Assembly (NCBI GenBank): GCA_019188255.1
Contig: JAETXT010000013.1
Span: 1,426,001 to 1,490,000, forward strand
Reading direction: 5' to 3'
Source of the DNA: Verticillium longisporum
Lineage: Eukaryota > Ascomycota > Sordariomycetes > Glomerellales > Plectosphaerellaceae
Length of the DNA: 64,000 nucleotides
The notes beneath the pieces were generated by a model. That model saw nothing but the letters and a program-made list of their open reading frames with translations. It was not told where the DNA came from and did no database searches. How positions within the stretch are numbered: position 1 is the stretch's first letter; every line of letters begins with the position of its first letter. Below, piece by piece: positions 21,561 to 31,864 of the stretch. Position numbers and translations under genes: made by a program.

Positions 21561-22734
21561 ATGTCTCCCAGCGCCGTCCCCGCACGCAAGTCGTACAGCA
21601 TCGCCTCCATGGGCGCCGATGGCATCGGCCCGGAGGTCGTGGATGCTGGTGTGGAGGTGCTCAAGGCCCTCGCCGAAACACTCGACTCGTTCGACCTTGA
21701 CTTTACTGATTACGACTGGAGCTCCGAGACGTACAAGAAGACGGGCAAGTACATTCCCGACGGCGGCCTCGAGCAGCTCAAGAAGCACGATGCCATTCTC
21801 TTCGGCGCCGTCGGTGCTCCCGATGTTCCTGACCACATCTCCCTCTGGGGGCTCCGTCTGGCCAACTGCCAGCCCTTCCAGCAGTACGCCAACGTCCGCC
21901 CCACCCGTGTTCTGCCCGGCACGCAGTCTCCCCTGCGCAACTGCAAGACTGGCGACCTCGACTGGGTCATCATCCGCGAGAACAGCGAGGGAGAGTACGC
22001 CGGTCAGGGCGGCCGCTCTCACCGCAGCGAGCTCTGGGAGACCGCCACCGAGGTGTCCATCTTCACGCGCCATGGTGTCGAGCGTCTCATGCGCTTCGCC
22101 TTTGAGACCGCCCAGAACAGGCCGCGCAAGCTCCTCACCGTCGTCACCAAGAGCAACGCCCAGAGGAACGGCATGGTCCTGTGGGACGAGGTCGCCGCTA
22201 TTGTGGCCAAGGACTTCCCCGACGTCACGGTCGACAAGATGCTGGTCGACGCCATGACCACGAGGATGGTCCTGAAGCCCGAGACCCTCGACACCATTGT
22301 CGCCACCAACCTCGTAAGCATTCCAACCCCTTGCCGCACTGCTAGGAACCTATTATGAACAGTTACAGCACGCCGACATTCTCTCCGATCTCGCCGCTGC
22401 CCTCGCTGGCTCCATCGGCATCGCGCCAACCAGCAACCTCGACCCCTCGCGCCAGAACCCTTCCATGTTCGAGCCCATTCACGGCTCCGCATTCGACATC
22501 ACAGGAAAGGGCGTCGCCAACCCCGTCGCCACCTTCTGGACCGCCGCCGAGATGCTGACGTGGCTCGGAGAGAAGCAGGCCGCCGACCAGCTGATGGCGT
22601 GCGTCGAGGCCGTGTGCCAGGCCGGCATCAACACTGCTGATCTCGGCGGCTCGGCCACGACCAAGGAGGTCACGGCGGCTGTCATTGCCGAGATCAAGAC
22701 GAAGCTCGGCAAGGCGACAAAAGCAGCGCAGTAG
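21561..22734 (+). CDS. Tartrate/D-malate dehydrogenase (TtuC/DmlA type)
   Basis: Two exons, 21561-22313 and 22369-22734, encode 372 residues. Two AG acceptors lie six bases apart; the downstream one (TTACAG at 22363-22368) gives ATNLHADILSDL, which fits the family better than an added Leu-Gln. The protein belongs to the isopropylmalate/isocitrate dehydrogenase fold: GADGIGPEVV near the N-terminus, PDHISLWGLRL, the QYANVRP arginine, IIRENSEGEYAGQGG, KSNAQRNG, MFEPIHGSAFDITGKG and NPVATFWTAAEML. The PDHISLWG segment and the FEPIHGSA segment are those of bacterial tartrate dehydrogenase/decarboxylase and D-malate dehydrogenase rather than Leu2-type enzymes. Expected reaction: NAD-dependent oxidative decarboxylation of D-malate or oxidation of tartrate, with a divalent metal. 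No mitochondrial leader is obvious, so cytosolic. Convergent with the next gene, stop codons 108 bp apart. Confidence 0.88.
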
Positions 22735-22842
22735 AGCGGTGGAGCAACGTGTATGAATTAGATGATTATGAGCTCTTGATAGATTGACCAATCCCAGCAC
22801 CCCGCAGATTGAAACACAGTGTACCCGCCGCAGGCCTATCCG

Positions 22843-24288
22843 CTACTTGAACGTGAGGTTCTTAACGTGCTCATTGACATACATGGGGAAGAAATCCGAG
22901 GTGAGGTACCAGCCCGGCTTGGCCATCTTGTCGTTGATCCCCTGTCCGTTGATGGTGAGGTTCTCAAACTTGATCGACTCGATACCCCTCGTCTCGTTGT
23001 AGCCTGTCATGATGGCGGTGCCGGCATTGGTCCCCTTGTAGTCGAGGTTTCGGATCGTGACGTTGGAGATGCCGCGTCCCGGCGACGTGTTGTACTTTTG
23101 GTTGTACATGACCATCATGGTGATGAGCTGGCCATGCCGAAAGTCCTCCACCCGGATGTCCTCGATCAGCACGTCCTTGACGAGGTTGCTGTCGCCGGGG
23201 TTGATGGCGATGCACCCCTGGTAGCCCATCTGAAACTCCCGGTGGTCGAGGATGTCGAGATTCGAAAATGTCAGGCCGGACAAGGTCTCGGGATTGATCG
23301 AGTTGCCATGCGTGCCAATGTTAATCGGATGCGCAAGGTCAGCCCAGAGGATCGAGTCTCGGACCGTCACGTTCTGCGTGTCTCCGTAAAAGTCCCACCT
23401 GTGCGTGTAAATGGCGATGGAGTCGTCCGATGTTCGCAGGAAGACATTGTCGATCAGCACATTCTTGCTGCTGAAGACGTCGATACCGTCGCCCCATTGC
23501 ACGGCGCTGAACGACCGCAGCCCGCTGACCGTGACGCCGTCCGACTCGGCAATCTGGGCCGTGTAGTGGCCGGGGTTCAAAACGATGATGTCCTGGATCA
23601 AAATGTTCTTGCTCTGCCACGCCGAGATTGTGTGCGAGCTCGACTTGTACAGGATGCCGTGGCCCCGGAGCGCGGCACCCGTCTGGTTGTCGAAGCTGAC
23701 TGACGCCTTGAGCACGGCGCCGCCAGCCACGTACAAGGTCTTTCCCGACTCGACCACAATCGGGTCTTTGGCGACGTGATAGCCCGGCCCGTAGTACAGC
23801 GTTTTTGTATCGTTCTTGGCGGCAGATTCGTCGACGATGCTGTTGCTGAAGAGGTGCAGGACATCAAACACATTCTCGGTCGCGTGAACCACCAAATTCT
23901 TAGGCTTGTCCAACGCGAAGGCGATCGAGTCTCCGTCAACTGCTGGCACAATGTTGAATGAATCGGGGCGGATGCGAGCTTTGGTGATAGCACCGGCCTT
24001 GTAAGACACGGCCACCTCCACCCTGCCTTGAAAGTCAAAGTAGGCCAGCGAACCAGTGAAGGTTGCGGTCCTGCCAGTCGTCACATTGACTTCCTGGTGC
24101 CGGGTTTCGTAAATCTCGAGCTCGTGCCAGGCACCGCCAGGAGAGCGGACTTTGACTTCGTACGACGCTTTGCGCGCTACCCCATCTGGGACCGGATATG
24201 TCTTGATGGAGTTGCATGATGCTTTGGCGACGCCGCTGACAAGGGTTGTGGCCAGGAGCAGCCAGTGGACCGAGAGTTTGAGGAACAT
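22843..24288 (-). CDS. Secreted beta-helix glycoside hydrolase (GH28/GH49-like)
   Basis: Intronless, 481 residues. Start at 24288 (MFLKLSVHWLLLATTLVSG) was chosen because it begins a clear signal peptide; the upstream in-frame ATG at 24384 would bury it. An N-terminal beta-sandwich-like region (~20-130) precedes a right-handed beta-helix (~150-450) with repeated strand motifs. Likely catalytic acids: WGDGIDVFSSKN, then RTSDDSIAIYT, then GTHGNS. This DxxD/DD/HG arrangement is that of GH28 polygalacturonases; the N-terminal domain is more like GH49 enzymes, so the assignment is open. Several N-glycosylation sites (for example NDTK, NQTG, NVTV, NETR, NLTI). Role: extracellular hydrolysis of a plant or microbial polysaccharide. 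It has an extended CCGGA-TT-TCCGG site and a TATA-like CTATAAG upstream, the first shared with the neighbouring dehydrogenase and permease. Confidence 0.82.
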   Translation of the reverse strand: MFLKLSVHWLLLATTLVSGVAKASCNSIKTYPVPDGVARKASYEVKVRSPGGAWHELEIYETRHQEVNVTTGRTATFTGSLAYFDFQGRVEVAVSYKAGAITKARIRPDSFNIVPAVDGDSIAFALDKPKNLVVHATENVFDVLHLFSNSIVDESAAKNDTKTLYYGPGYHVAKDPIVVESGKTLYVAGGAVLKASVSFDNQTGAALRGHGILYKSSSHTISAWQSKNILIQDIIVLNPGHYTAQIAESDGVTVSGLRSFSAVQWGDGIDVFSSKNVLIDNVFLRTSDDSIAIYTHRWDFYGDTQNVTVRDSILWADLAHPINIGTHGNSINPETLSGLTFSNLDILDHREFQMGYQGCIAINPGDSNLVKDVLIEDIRVEDFRHGQLITMMVMYNQKYNTSPGRGISNVTIRNLDYKGTNAGTAIMTGYNETRGIESIKFENLTINGQGINDKMAKPGWYLTSDFFPMYVNEHVKNLTFK

Positions 24289-24395
24289 GGTCGCGAAAGA
24301 CTTGTGAAAGCCGAGACAGTTTTCTGACCAGGGAAGAGTGATGCGAGGTGACTGCAAGTGCCACGGCAGTTCTCTGAGGCTCACGATCAGTTAAA

Positions 24396-24402
24396 CTTAT
24401 AG
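24396..24402 (-). promoter_or_regulatory. TATA-like box of the beta-helix hydrolase
   Basis: Minus-strand CTATAAG about 108-114 bp upstream of the ATG at 24288. Position fits a core promoter. Confidence 0.4.
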
Positions 24403-24442
24403 CGATGCACAGTCTGCTGGTGTGTAGGTTGCGCCGGGCATT

Positions 24443-24457
24443 ACCCCGGATTTCCGG
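24443..24457. promoter_or_regulatory. ACCCCGGA with CCGGA-TT-TCCGG pair
   Basis: ACCCCGGA at 24443-24450 extends to an inverted CCGGA/TCCGG pair with a 2-base spacer (24446-24457), 155-169 bp upstream of the hydrolase start. Compare the 1-base-spacer version at 5424-5434. Confidence 0.4.
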
Positions 24458-27230
24458 CCTGACATGAGTTTCCCCACGAAATGCGACACACCCCGCAGTT
24501 CTCCAGGAAATGACCCGAGATCAGCTGACTATGGTACAATCACGCTTTGACTGTGAGGATGATTTATCCACGGGCAATGTACCGGGCGATGTCCCGGTAC
24601 TTCATTCGGCGGGAACTAGTCACTTCGCTCGGCGACCGGGTGTGAAGCTGTCGTCTGACCAGAGTTGACCCTCGTCTTGTCGGCGGCACATGACACAATC
24701 TGAGTGACAAATCTTGGTGTACGCCGGATGTTCGCAATAGACATGGTATCACTGGAAACCTCCGAGGACAAGTTCGTGCGTCAAACATTCAGTGTTCGGA
24801 AATTTGAAAAAAAAAAATGTACTTGTTGGCGCGGGCGATTCGGTTGTAAGACGCGGTGTTTTCCCTCTCCAAATTAGTTGCTGTATCCCACATAGGAACA
24901 AACGTCATTTGAAGTGACCCAACGACATGACTGTCTCACATCCTCCATCGGCTCCTCGCCTCTCTCCACGGTCAAGAACTTCCGTTGCTGGGCGTTGGCT
25001 GAAGCATCACAGCACTCAGGTGATGTCGACGACTTATGAATGTGGTGGACTGAAACCTTGAATGGTGGGAGGCTGTTCACTTTGAACAGTGGCGCACTGA
25101 ATAAGTTGGAATTTGACGGGCATGAATTTCGGTCTCGCCTGACAAGAGGTCCTGCGTATAGGCGTCTGATAAGGTGGCCCGCTACCGTGAAGCAACACAC
25201 CACTCAAAAGTTCCACAGGTTGTGAGAATGCGCAGCGCCTGCAAAGTCTTCCAGGATGCGAAGCAGCAACGAAATATCCAATCTATGATGGCCGACGGCG
25301 CAAACAGCTGCCCGATGAAGTAGGTGTTGCTGCTTGTAGTGCTGGGTTGTGAACACCGCATTTGCGCAGGATGCATCATCTAGAAGGCACATGTCAGGAC
25401 CCTGCGGAGCCACCCAGGGCCTGCCAAGCCAGGGGGCTGGCCAGGGGCTAGGAGTCACGAGAGAACGTATATACAGGCTGCGGAGGGCCCCCCAAAGCTG
25501 CGGAGGGCCAGAATTCAGATGTATTCCTATCCCATACCTATATTCTAACTACCTGCGGACCCTGTGGAAGACCCCTTCACTCTGTTCTAAACAACGCTCT
25601 GACAGCACGGCACTAATCATTCATAACAGAAGTTGGCTATACCAAGTCGATGACGGGCCTCAAATGGCCGCGTTCCTCTGCCACATATATTCGGATGAAT
25701 ACATACTGGCGTCGATTGGTAGAGTCGACGTTGTGGAAATCACTAGCCATTGCTTGCAGCAACCCGAAACACCGCCCTCATATCTCTAACCTAGAGGCAT
25801 TTCCGTGCTTTGGTGGCGGCAATCTTTTCAGTTCTTCAACCCGGATGTATCTCCATTGCTGATCGTGCTCAGGTCTTTAAAGAGTAGGCACAATCACCAG
25901 AGTTGGCACATAACGGTAATGGCTCTCTCGGATGAGTGGTGTTCCCTTTCTTTCCGGTTGATCGCCCCAATTTCCGTGCCAGTAATGTAGAGAGAAAGGA
26001 ACACTGTTCATATTTTAGCAGGCTGTTTCGCAGTAGCAGGAGATGAAAGAACCATATCCTGTGGAGTGGTCACTTCTCAAGATTCGGCTAGTCATGTCAA
26101 GTCGAGCAAGGCGGGGATCAAATGTCCTCCTCAAAACACCGAGATTACAGGACCGTCCATCGTGGATCTAAACGGAATAAGGTGCACTAACAAAAGTTTC
26201 GGAACCTCCCCGGGAACTATCATGATCTAGACCCAAGCGAAACTGAGGAAGGTGGAGAATGTTATTGTAAAGTTTCTTGACTGATGGCAGCATCCAATTT
26301 CTTTAGCCCCTTAGAAGGTAGCATGGTACGGCTATTGACTGTCAGGGGAACAAACACGAAACAACCATTGAGATTATCTTGCCAACAAGCGAGTCTCACA
26401 CGGTGGCGTCTGCCTCGACATTGTCCACTAACACATTGGTCGCTAGGACTGACGAAATTCTATCAATCCCTTGACTGGCGGGCCGCATGAGCAGAAAGAA
26501 AGACTGGGTAGCCAATACTTGCCATTGGACCAGCCTCGCTTTTATTTGGATGAGTTGTCGAGTCGACAGTGAGAACAGGCAGGCAGCGATCAGCCGTCTG
26601 ATCTGTGATTTTGATTGATCAAGTCGGTCAATCAAGACCAAGGCGCCGCACATGCTGTTGATGTTTGTGTCCCTATGCAATCCTAGGAGCCACAAACCTC
26701 AGGATCATCGGATGCCAGCTTCTAGAAGAACACGAGGAAGCATGGGGGGTGCTCGACGACAGTGCCTCGTTTAGCTCCCCGCGCCCCGCAGTCCGGCTCA
26801 GTCGGCTTCTGTCGTGCCATCATCGCCTTTGATGCACAACGAATGGGCTCTCGTCAATTGCATGTCAATGCAAGATGCACCAGACTTGGCACGACGATCG
26901 CCAAGCTACATGTAGCAGCATGCCGCGTAACATGCACACTAAACGCGATTGGCAATAGGAAGCTGTGTACACGGGGATAGTAAGGTGAGCCAGAGCGTTG
27001 CCGAATGCCGTGCGGGTTCGCGCCCGCGAGCTTATTACGAACAAAGAACTACCAGAGCTCTTCGAAGCACATGGTGCCACGTTGCCGCGAGGCACAATAT
27101 GACGGCTGGACACGGCTTGCTATCGCTTTCCACCCTGCGTCATGTGGTAGCACCTACAGATGACGCCAGGCGTGCTCCGAGTCGCACAAAGTCGGTCGGT
27201 AGTCATGACGTGAAACTCTGAGCAACCTGG

Positions 27231-27236
27231 TATAAA
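27231..27236 (+). promoter_or_regulatory. TATA box of the carboxypeptidase gene
   Basis: TATAAA 65-70 bp upstream of the ATG at 27301, in GGTATAAAACCCC. This implies a short 5' leader. Confidence 0.6.
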
Positions 27237-27300
27237 ACCCCCTGAAGTCCTAGCTTCTTCCTGTGCCAAGAGATTTGACTAGTCAGGCGACATTCTCAAG

Positions 27301-29114
27301 ATGCACTTCGTGTTATTTGTCGTCCTTCTCACTCTGGGGACTCTGTCTCAGGCAGCGTTCAACCAGGGTGCCTTGAATGCGTTCAACCACAGGCTCCCGC
27401 GCAACTACCAGAAGAATCACGTCGCGCCTCCGCTGCCGCCAACACTGCCGAAGCGTGAGAAATCCCGATTCTTGACCGAAAAGACTGAAAAGTTCGTTGT
27501 AGATGGCACTGCCATCCCGGAGGTCCCCTTCGATGTTGGAGAGTCGTACGCTGGTCTATTGCCCATCTCCCAGTCACCTAACGAGGAGAGAGAACTCTAC
27601 TTTTGGTTCTTCCCCTCCACGAACCCCCAGGCTGGCGATGAGGTCGTAATCTGGTAAGCCCGGCGCCTTCCGTTGGCTGAGCGTACCTAACATAATCGGC
27701 TCAGGTTGAATGGTGGTCCTGGCTGTAGCTCGCTTATTGGGCTCCTGACCGAGAATGGACCCTTCCTGTGGCAGGAGGGCACGCTTGCTCCCACTCCCAA
27801 CTCCTACAGCTGGACGAACCTGTGAGTGCATTTTGATAGCAAAATCTCTGCAACAGCCATGCTCACGTCATGATAGGACCAATGTCATCTGGATCGAACA
27901 GCCTGTTGGAGTTGGCTACAGCCAAGGAATCCCTAGCATTACCAATGAAGTCGAGCTCGGTCTGCAGTTCATTGGGTTCTGGCGCAACTTTATCGAGACA
28001 TTTGACCTGCATGGTGTCACGACGTACATCACTGGCGAATCTTATGCCGGCTACTACGTCCCTTACATTGCAGACGCCTTCATCACGGCAGCTGACGACA
28101 CCTACTACAAGCTCGGCGGAGTCGCTATCAACGACCCCATTCTCGGCGATAGTACCCTTCATCAGCAGGCTGTCATCTTCCCCTTCATCGAGTATTGGCA
28201 GAACCTTTTCTACCTCAATGACTCATATCTTGATGCTTTGCGGTGGACACACGAGTCCTGCAACTACTCCACTTACCTTGACACCTATGGAACGTTTCCT
28301 CCTCCTCCAGGGCCCTTCCCAGTCCTGGATGACCCTTATGCGGACATGTCCGGCAACTACACATGCGACATCTTTGATTTAGCATATCAGGCAGCTATTG
28401 AGCAGAATCCTTGTTTCAACGTCTATCACATCACCGACACGTGCCCCTTTAAGAGTTCCCAGCTCGACAATGCCAACCAGGTAAGACATTGCTGCCAACC
28501 AGTTTAACCGAGAAAACACTGATCATTTGTCCCAGGGCAACTATGCTCCCCCCGGTGCCCAAATATACTTCAACCGCGCAGACGTCAAGAAGGCTCTGAA
28601 CGCCCCCGACGTCGACTGGTTCGAGTGCACCCCCAAAAACGTCTTTGGCGGCGGCGACTCGTCCTCTCAAGCCAGTGACACCTCTCTCGCACCCGCTCAG
28701 AACGATGTTCTCAAGCGCGTCATTGAGCACACCAACAACACCATCATCGGTGTCGGCCGCCTCGACTTCCTCCTTCCCCCCAACGGTACCCTCTTTGCCC
28801 TGCAGAACGTCACCTGGAACGGTGCTCAGGGTTTCCAGAGCTACCCGCAGGACCAGACCTTCTACGTGCCCTTTCACCCCGAATACAACACCGGTCGTCT
28901 CAGCGAATCCGGTACGGTTGGCCAGTGGGGCCATGAGCGCGGCGTCACGTACTACGAGGTGCAGTTGGCCGGTCATGAGATCCCGGGATACTCTGCTGGC
29001 GCGGGATACCGTATTCTCGAGCTTCTCGTCGGACGTATTCGCGACCTTGGAGTGACGGATAGCTTTACGACTCAGAAAGGCCCGTCCAAGCGTAAGTGTA
29101 CCAGAAGGCATTGA
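27301..29114 (+). CDS. Secreted serine carboxypeptidase (peptidase S10)
   Basis: Four exons, 27301-27653, 27705-27821, 27877-28480 and 28536-29114, join in phase to 550 residues. A signal peptide ([18 protein letters not shown]) is followed by a propeptide-like stretch. Family motifs in order: [32 protein letters not shown] (oxyanion hole), [15 protein letters not shown], then [15 protein letters not shown] with the nucleophile Ser212. The catalytic Asp435 is in [12 protein letters not shown] and His505 in [13 protein letters not shown]. All three catalytic residues are present. It should release C-terminal residues from peptides outside the cell or in the vacuole; there is no retention signal. 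The C-terminus is basic ([12 protein letters not shown]). Class is certain; exact specificity cannot be read. Confidence 0.95.
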
Positions 29115-30026
29115 TGAGTGTTGGGCCACGTGGCGCTGCGGGGCACTTGGCATCTCTGCAAGTGGGTGCTTTCACTTTAGAATGTACATATATTACGATT
29201 ACAACCCACGAGTTGTCTTAATGCTTCCAGTTGTTGCTTGCATAACAATCATCACCATTGCTGCAGTGAAGTCCAAAACGCAACTCTGCTTCTTACCATT
29301 CACTTACCATGGTTAACTAGACGCTTTGGTACAGCGAGTGATGCTTTTACCAGCTTTTGGTGTCTCGTACAGGCGATGACTTGTCGAATTTAGAAGGCGG
29401 ACGGATTGCGCACCGTTGAGCGCACTTTCAAGGGCTCAAAAAATGCACATCAGGCAATGTCTAGACTGACAGTGACGAGCATCTGAAGACCTCAGAGATT
29501 TCGCAGCCGAGATAGAGGAAGTACACGAGCTGAACAAGATCTTATTGGTCCTTGCTGGAGAGGTGTTCCCTCAGGCAGGCTTGCCCGTGGATACGGAATG
29601 AGCAGAGGGGTTGATTCCATCAAAGGGGCTGACTCCTACGGCAAGCTTGAAGAAGCTCTCGTCGGGGTCTCATCAGAGCGAGACGAGCTCCCCGCGAAGC
29701 TCATAGCCCAGAAACAGGATACGAAGCTGTTCCAGGAGAAAGGTCTGGAAAAGTCTCTTCTTTATGCGCTAGCAGCCATGGTGACTGAGTTCATCGTGAT
29801 TTGAGCGCTCGGTGGGAATGGTCACCAAGAGACACGTCTTTATTATGTTCGCGAAGAGTTCACTTGCTTGTAGACACTGGCACTTGATTACAAAACACAT
29901 TCAAGTGCATATCCTGATGGCAACACGATAACCAGTTAACCACAGTGAATGCTTGCCAATGCATCGACTCCATACCCGTTGCATTGTAATTCAAAGGCTC
30001 CGCCTCTGGCGAAACAGTCGGATGCT
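29115..30026. other. Intergenic with possible coding remnant (29490-29804)
   Basis: Between convergent genes. On the plus strand about 29490-29600 reads DLRDFAAEIEEVHELNKILL and on to LPVDTE before a TGA. A shifted frame then reads on to 29804 as a Lys/Glu-rich helix (ERDELPAKLIAQKQDTKLFQ). This could be a decayed coiled-coil gene, or chance. No family recognised. Confidence 0.3.
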
Positions 30027-31864
30027 TTACACAGCTCGTGTGTTGTCTTCGTGGGACCCCGTCGTTGTTTGCACAGTCTTCTCGCCCGGTACGTATTCAC
30101 CATTGCCTACAGCAGGTTCCACGCCTTTCCCCTTCGCCGCCTCAATCTCGACAGCAAGCTCGTCCAACCGCGACGTTTTAACGTGTGTGCGCCAGGCCGG
30201 GATACCTGAGTTGAACACGTCGTCCATCTCCTCAAGCGTAAAGCCCTAATGGGTGTTAGTCAGATACCAACAACGAGGAACGTTGATGAAGTTACCTTTG
30301 TCTCTGGCGCGAGCAGGAACATGTGAATGCATGCCAGCGCGTTGAAGGTGGCGAAGATGTAGTACATGTTGTAGTTGATGTTCCAGAGAAGTGGAGGCAC
30401 GGCAAACGCCAGAACAGTGTTGAAGAACCAGTTTGTCGCTGTCGCGAGCGAGACAGCCTTGGCGCGCACCTTACTCGGGAAGATCTCGGCAGGGTAGGTC
30501 CAGGACACTGGTCCCCAGGTGGTCGCGAAGGTTGCGACGAAGAGATAGGAGCATGAGACAATGGCGATAGAAACGGGTCGCTGCTCGTAGACGATCCAGG
30601 TGACATCAGAGTTCTCAGTGGTGCGCGTCTCATCCGTGTTCGGCTCGCCGTAGGCCTGTTGCAAAGCCCCCGAGATGAAGAGCCAGGTCATCATGAAGAA
30701 GGAGCCGATGATGAGGGGCTTGCGGCGACCCCACTTGTCGAGGAAGATAATGGCGGGAAGGGTAAGGGCAACGTTGATGATATACTGGACCGAAGCTGTC
30801 AGAAGAGGGTTGCCGAGGCCAGCGCCTTGCATGATGTAGACGATGTAGTCTGGATTCGTTAGTGCTGATAATGGTCATCGCCAAGACGACTCGAACTTAC
30901 ACATCATAATGTTCATTCCGCAAAGCTGCGACCAAGCCTGCAAACTCATGCCAAGAAGGACGCGCTTGAACATTCTTGGAGCGACGAGTGCCTTGAAACT
31001 TGTAACGGCCTGCTCACGTTCGAAGCGTAGAGCCTCCTCGATTTCTTGGTACTGAGCAAGTACCTTGGGATCATCGGGATTGCCCTTTCCATGGACGTGG
31101 ACGAGAACCTTCATTGCCTCTTCCCAGCGATCCTTGGACGCGAGCCACCGTGGACTGTAGGGGCAAAAAAACAGGCCGAGGAAGAGAATGACGCCTGGCA
31201 CCATCTGAACACCCCAGGGGATACGGAAAGCGGCGGTTGACTGCTCGGGATCGGTCGGACCGCCATCCGTGCCCTCGGCTGCACCATACTGGATGAAGTA
31301 CTGAATCAGAATACCCCAAGTAATGGCCCACTGCTGCAGCGATACGACGCGGCCACGGATCTCTTTGGGGGCAATCTCGGACTGATAGACAGGGACGATG
31401 GCTGAGCATATACCGACGCAGTAGCCGGCAACAATTCGGCCCACGCAGAGTAGAGCCACACCGTTGGCGGCACATTGAAATGTAGCACCGATGATCCAGA
31501 AGATACAGGCTATTTGAAGAGAAACCTTCCGAGAGAAACGATCGGCGATAAAGGAAGAAGAAAGGGCACCCAGGAGAGAGCCAACAGGCATGGAGGCAGT
31601 GATGCCACCCTGGCGGTACTCGGTTGGGTGGTCGAAGTACTGGCGATAAGCCTCGGTGCCAAGGACGCCAGACATGGAAGAAATGTCGAATCCGAATAGA
31701 CCACCACCTGGGAAGTATTAGTAAAAGACTTTATGTAAGGGAAAAGACCATGTTTGGCCAGAGGTCGCTTGGTAGACATGGTAAGACAATAAACATCTGC
31801 GGTTGATAAACTTACCAATGGCGGCAAAGCCACAGATGGCATAGACATTGCTTGCCTGCCACAT
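30027..31864 (-). CDS. Hexose-type sugar transporter (MFS)
   Basis: Four exons in transcript order: 31816-31864, 30901-31707, 30296-30849 and 30027-30245. They join in phase to 542 residues, normal for fungal glucose permeases. The 49-nt first exon (MWQASNVYAICGFAAI) is linked by phase to GGLFGFDISSMSGV. Family motifs: ADRFSRK (loop 2-3), GRIVAGYCVGICSAIVPVYQ, PKEIRGRVVSLQQW, PYSPRWLASKDRWEEA, LCGMNIMMYYIVYIMQ, and PETKGFTLEEMDDVF at the start of the cytosolic tail. Twelve membrane segments are expected, with uptake of glucose or another monosaccharide by proton symport. The R-G-R-V and PETKG sugar-porter signatures are intact. Closest in layout to yeast-like high-affinity hexose transporters; substrate cannot be read from sequence. 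Confidence 0.93.

Larger units (their letters stand above)
24289..27300. other. 3-kb spacer, no gene recognised
   Basis: Beyond the two promoter regions at its ends I see no supported gene. Features are an A-run at about 24810-24818 and a direct repeat GCTGCGGAGGGCC near 25479 and 25498. Base composition is more balanced than in the coding regions, and the ORFs lack domain-like segments. Confidence 0.45.

Noticed and set aside
22819..23703. 294-residue plus-strand ORF
   Set aside because: Antisense to the beta-helix hydrolase, which has a signal peptide and catalytic motifs.
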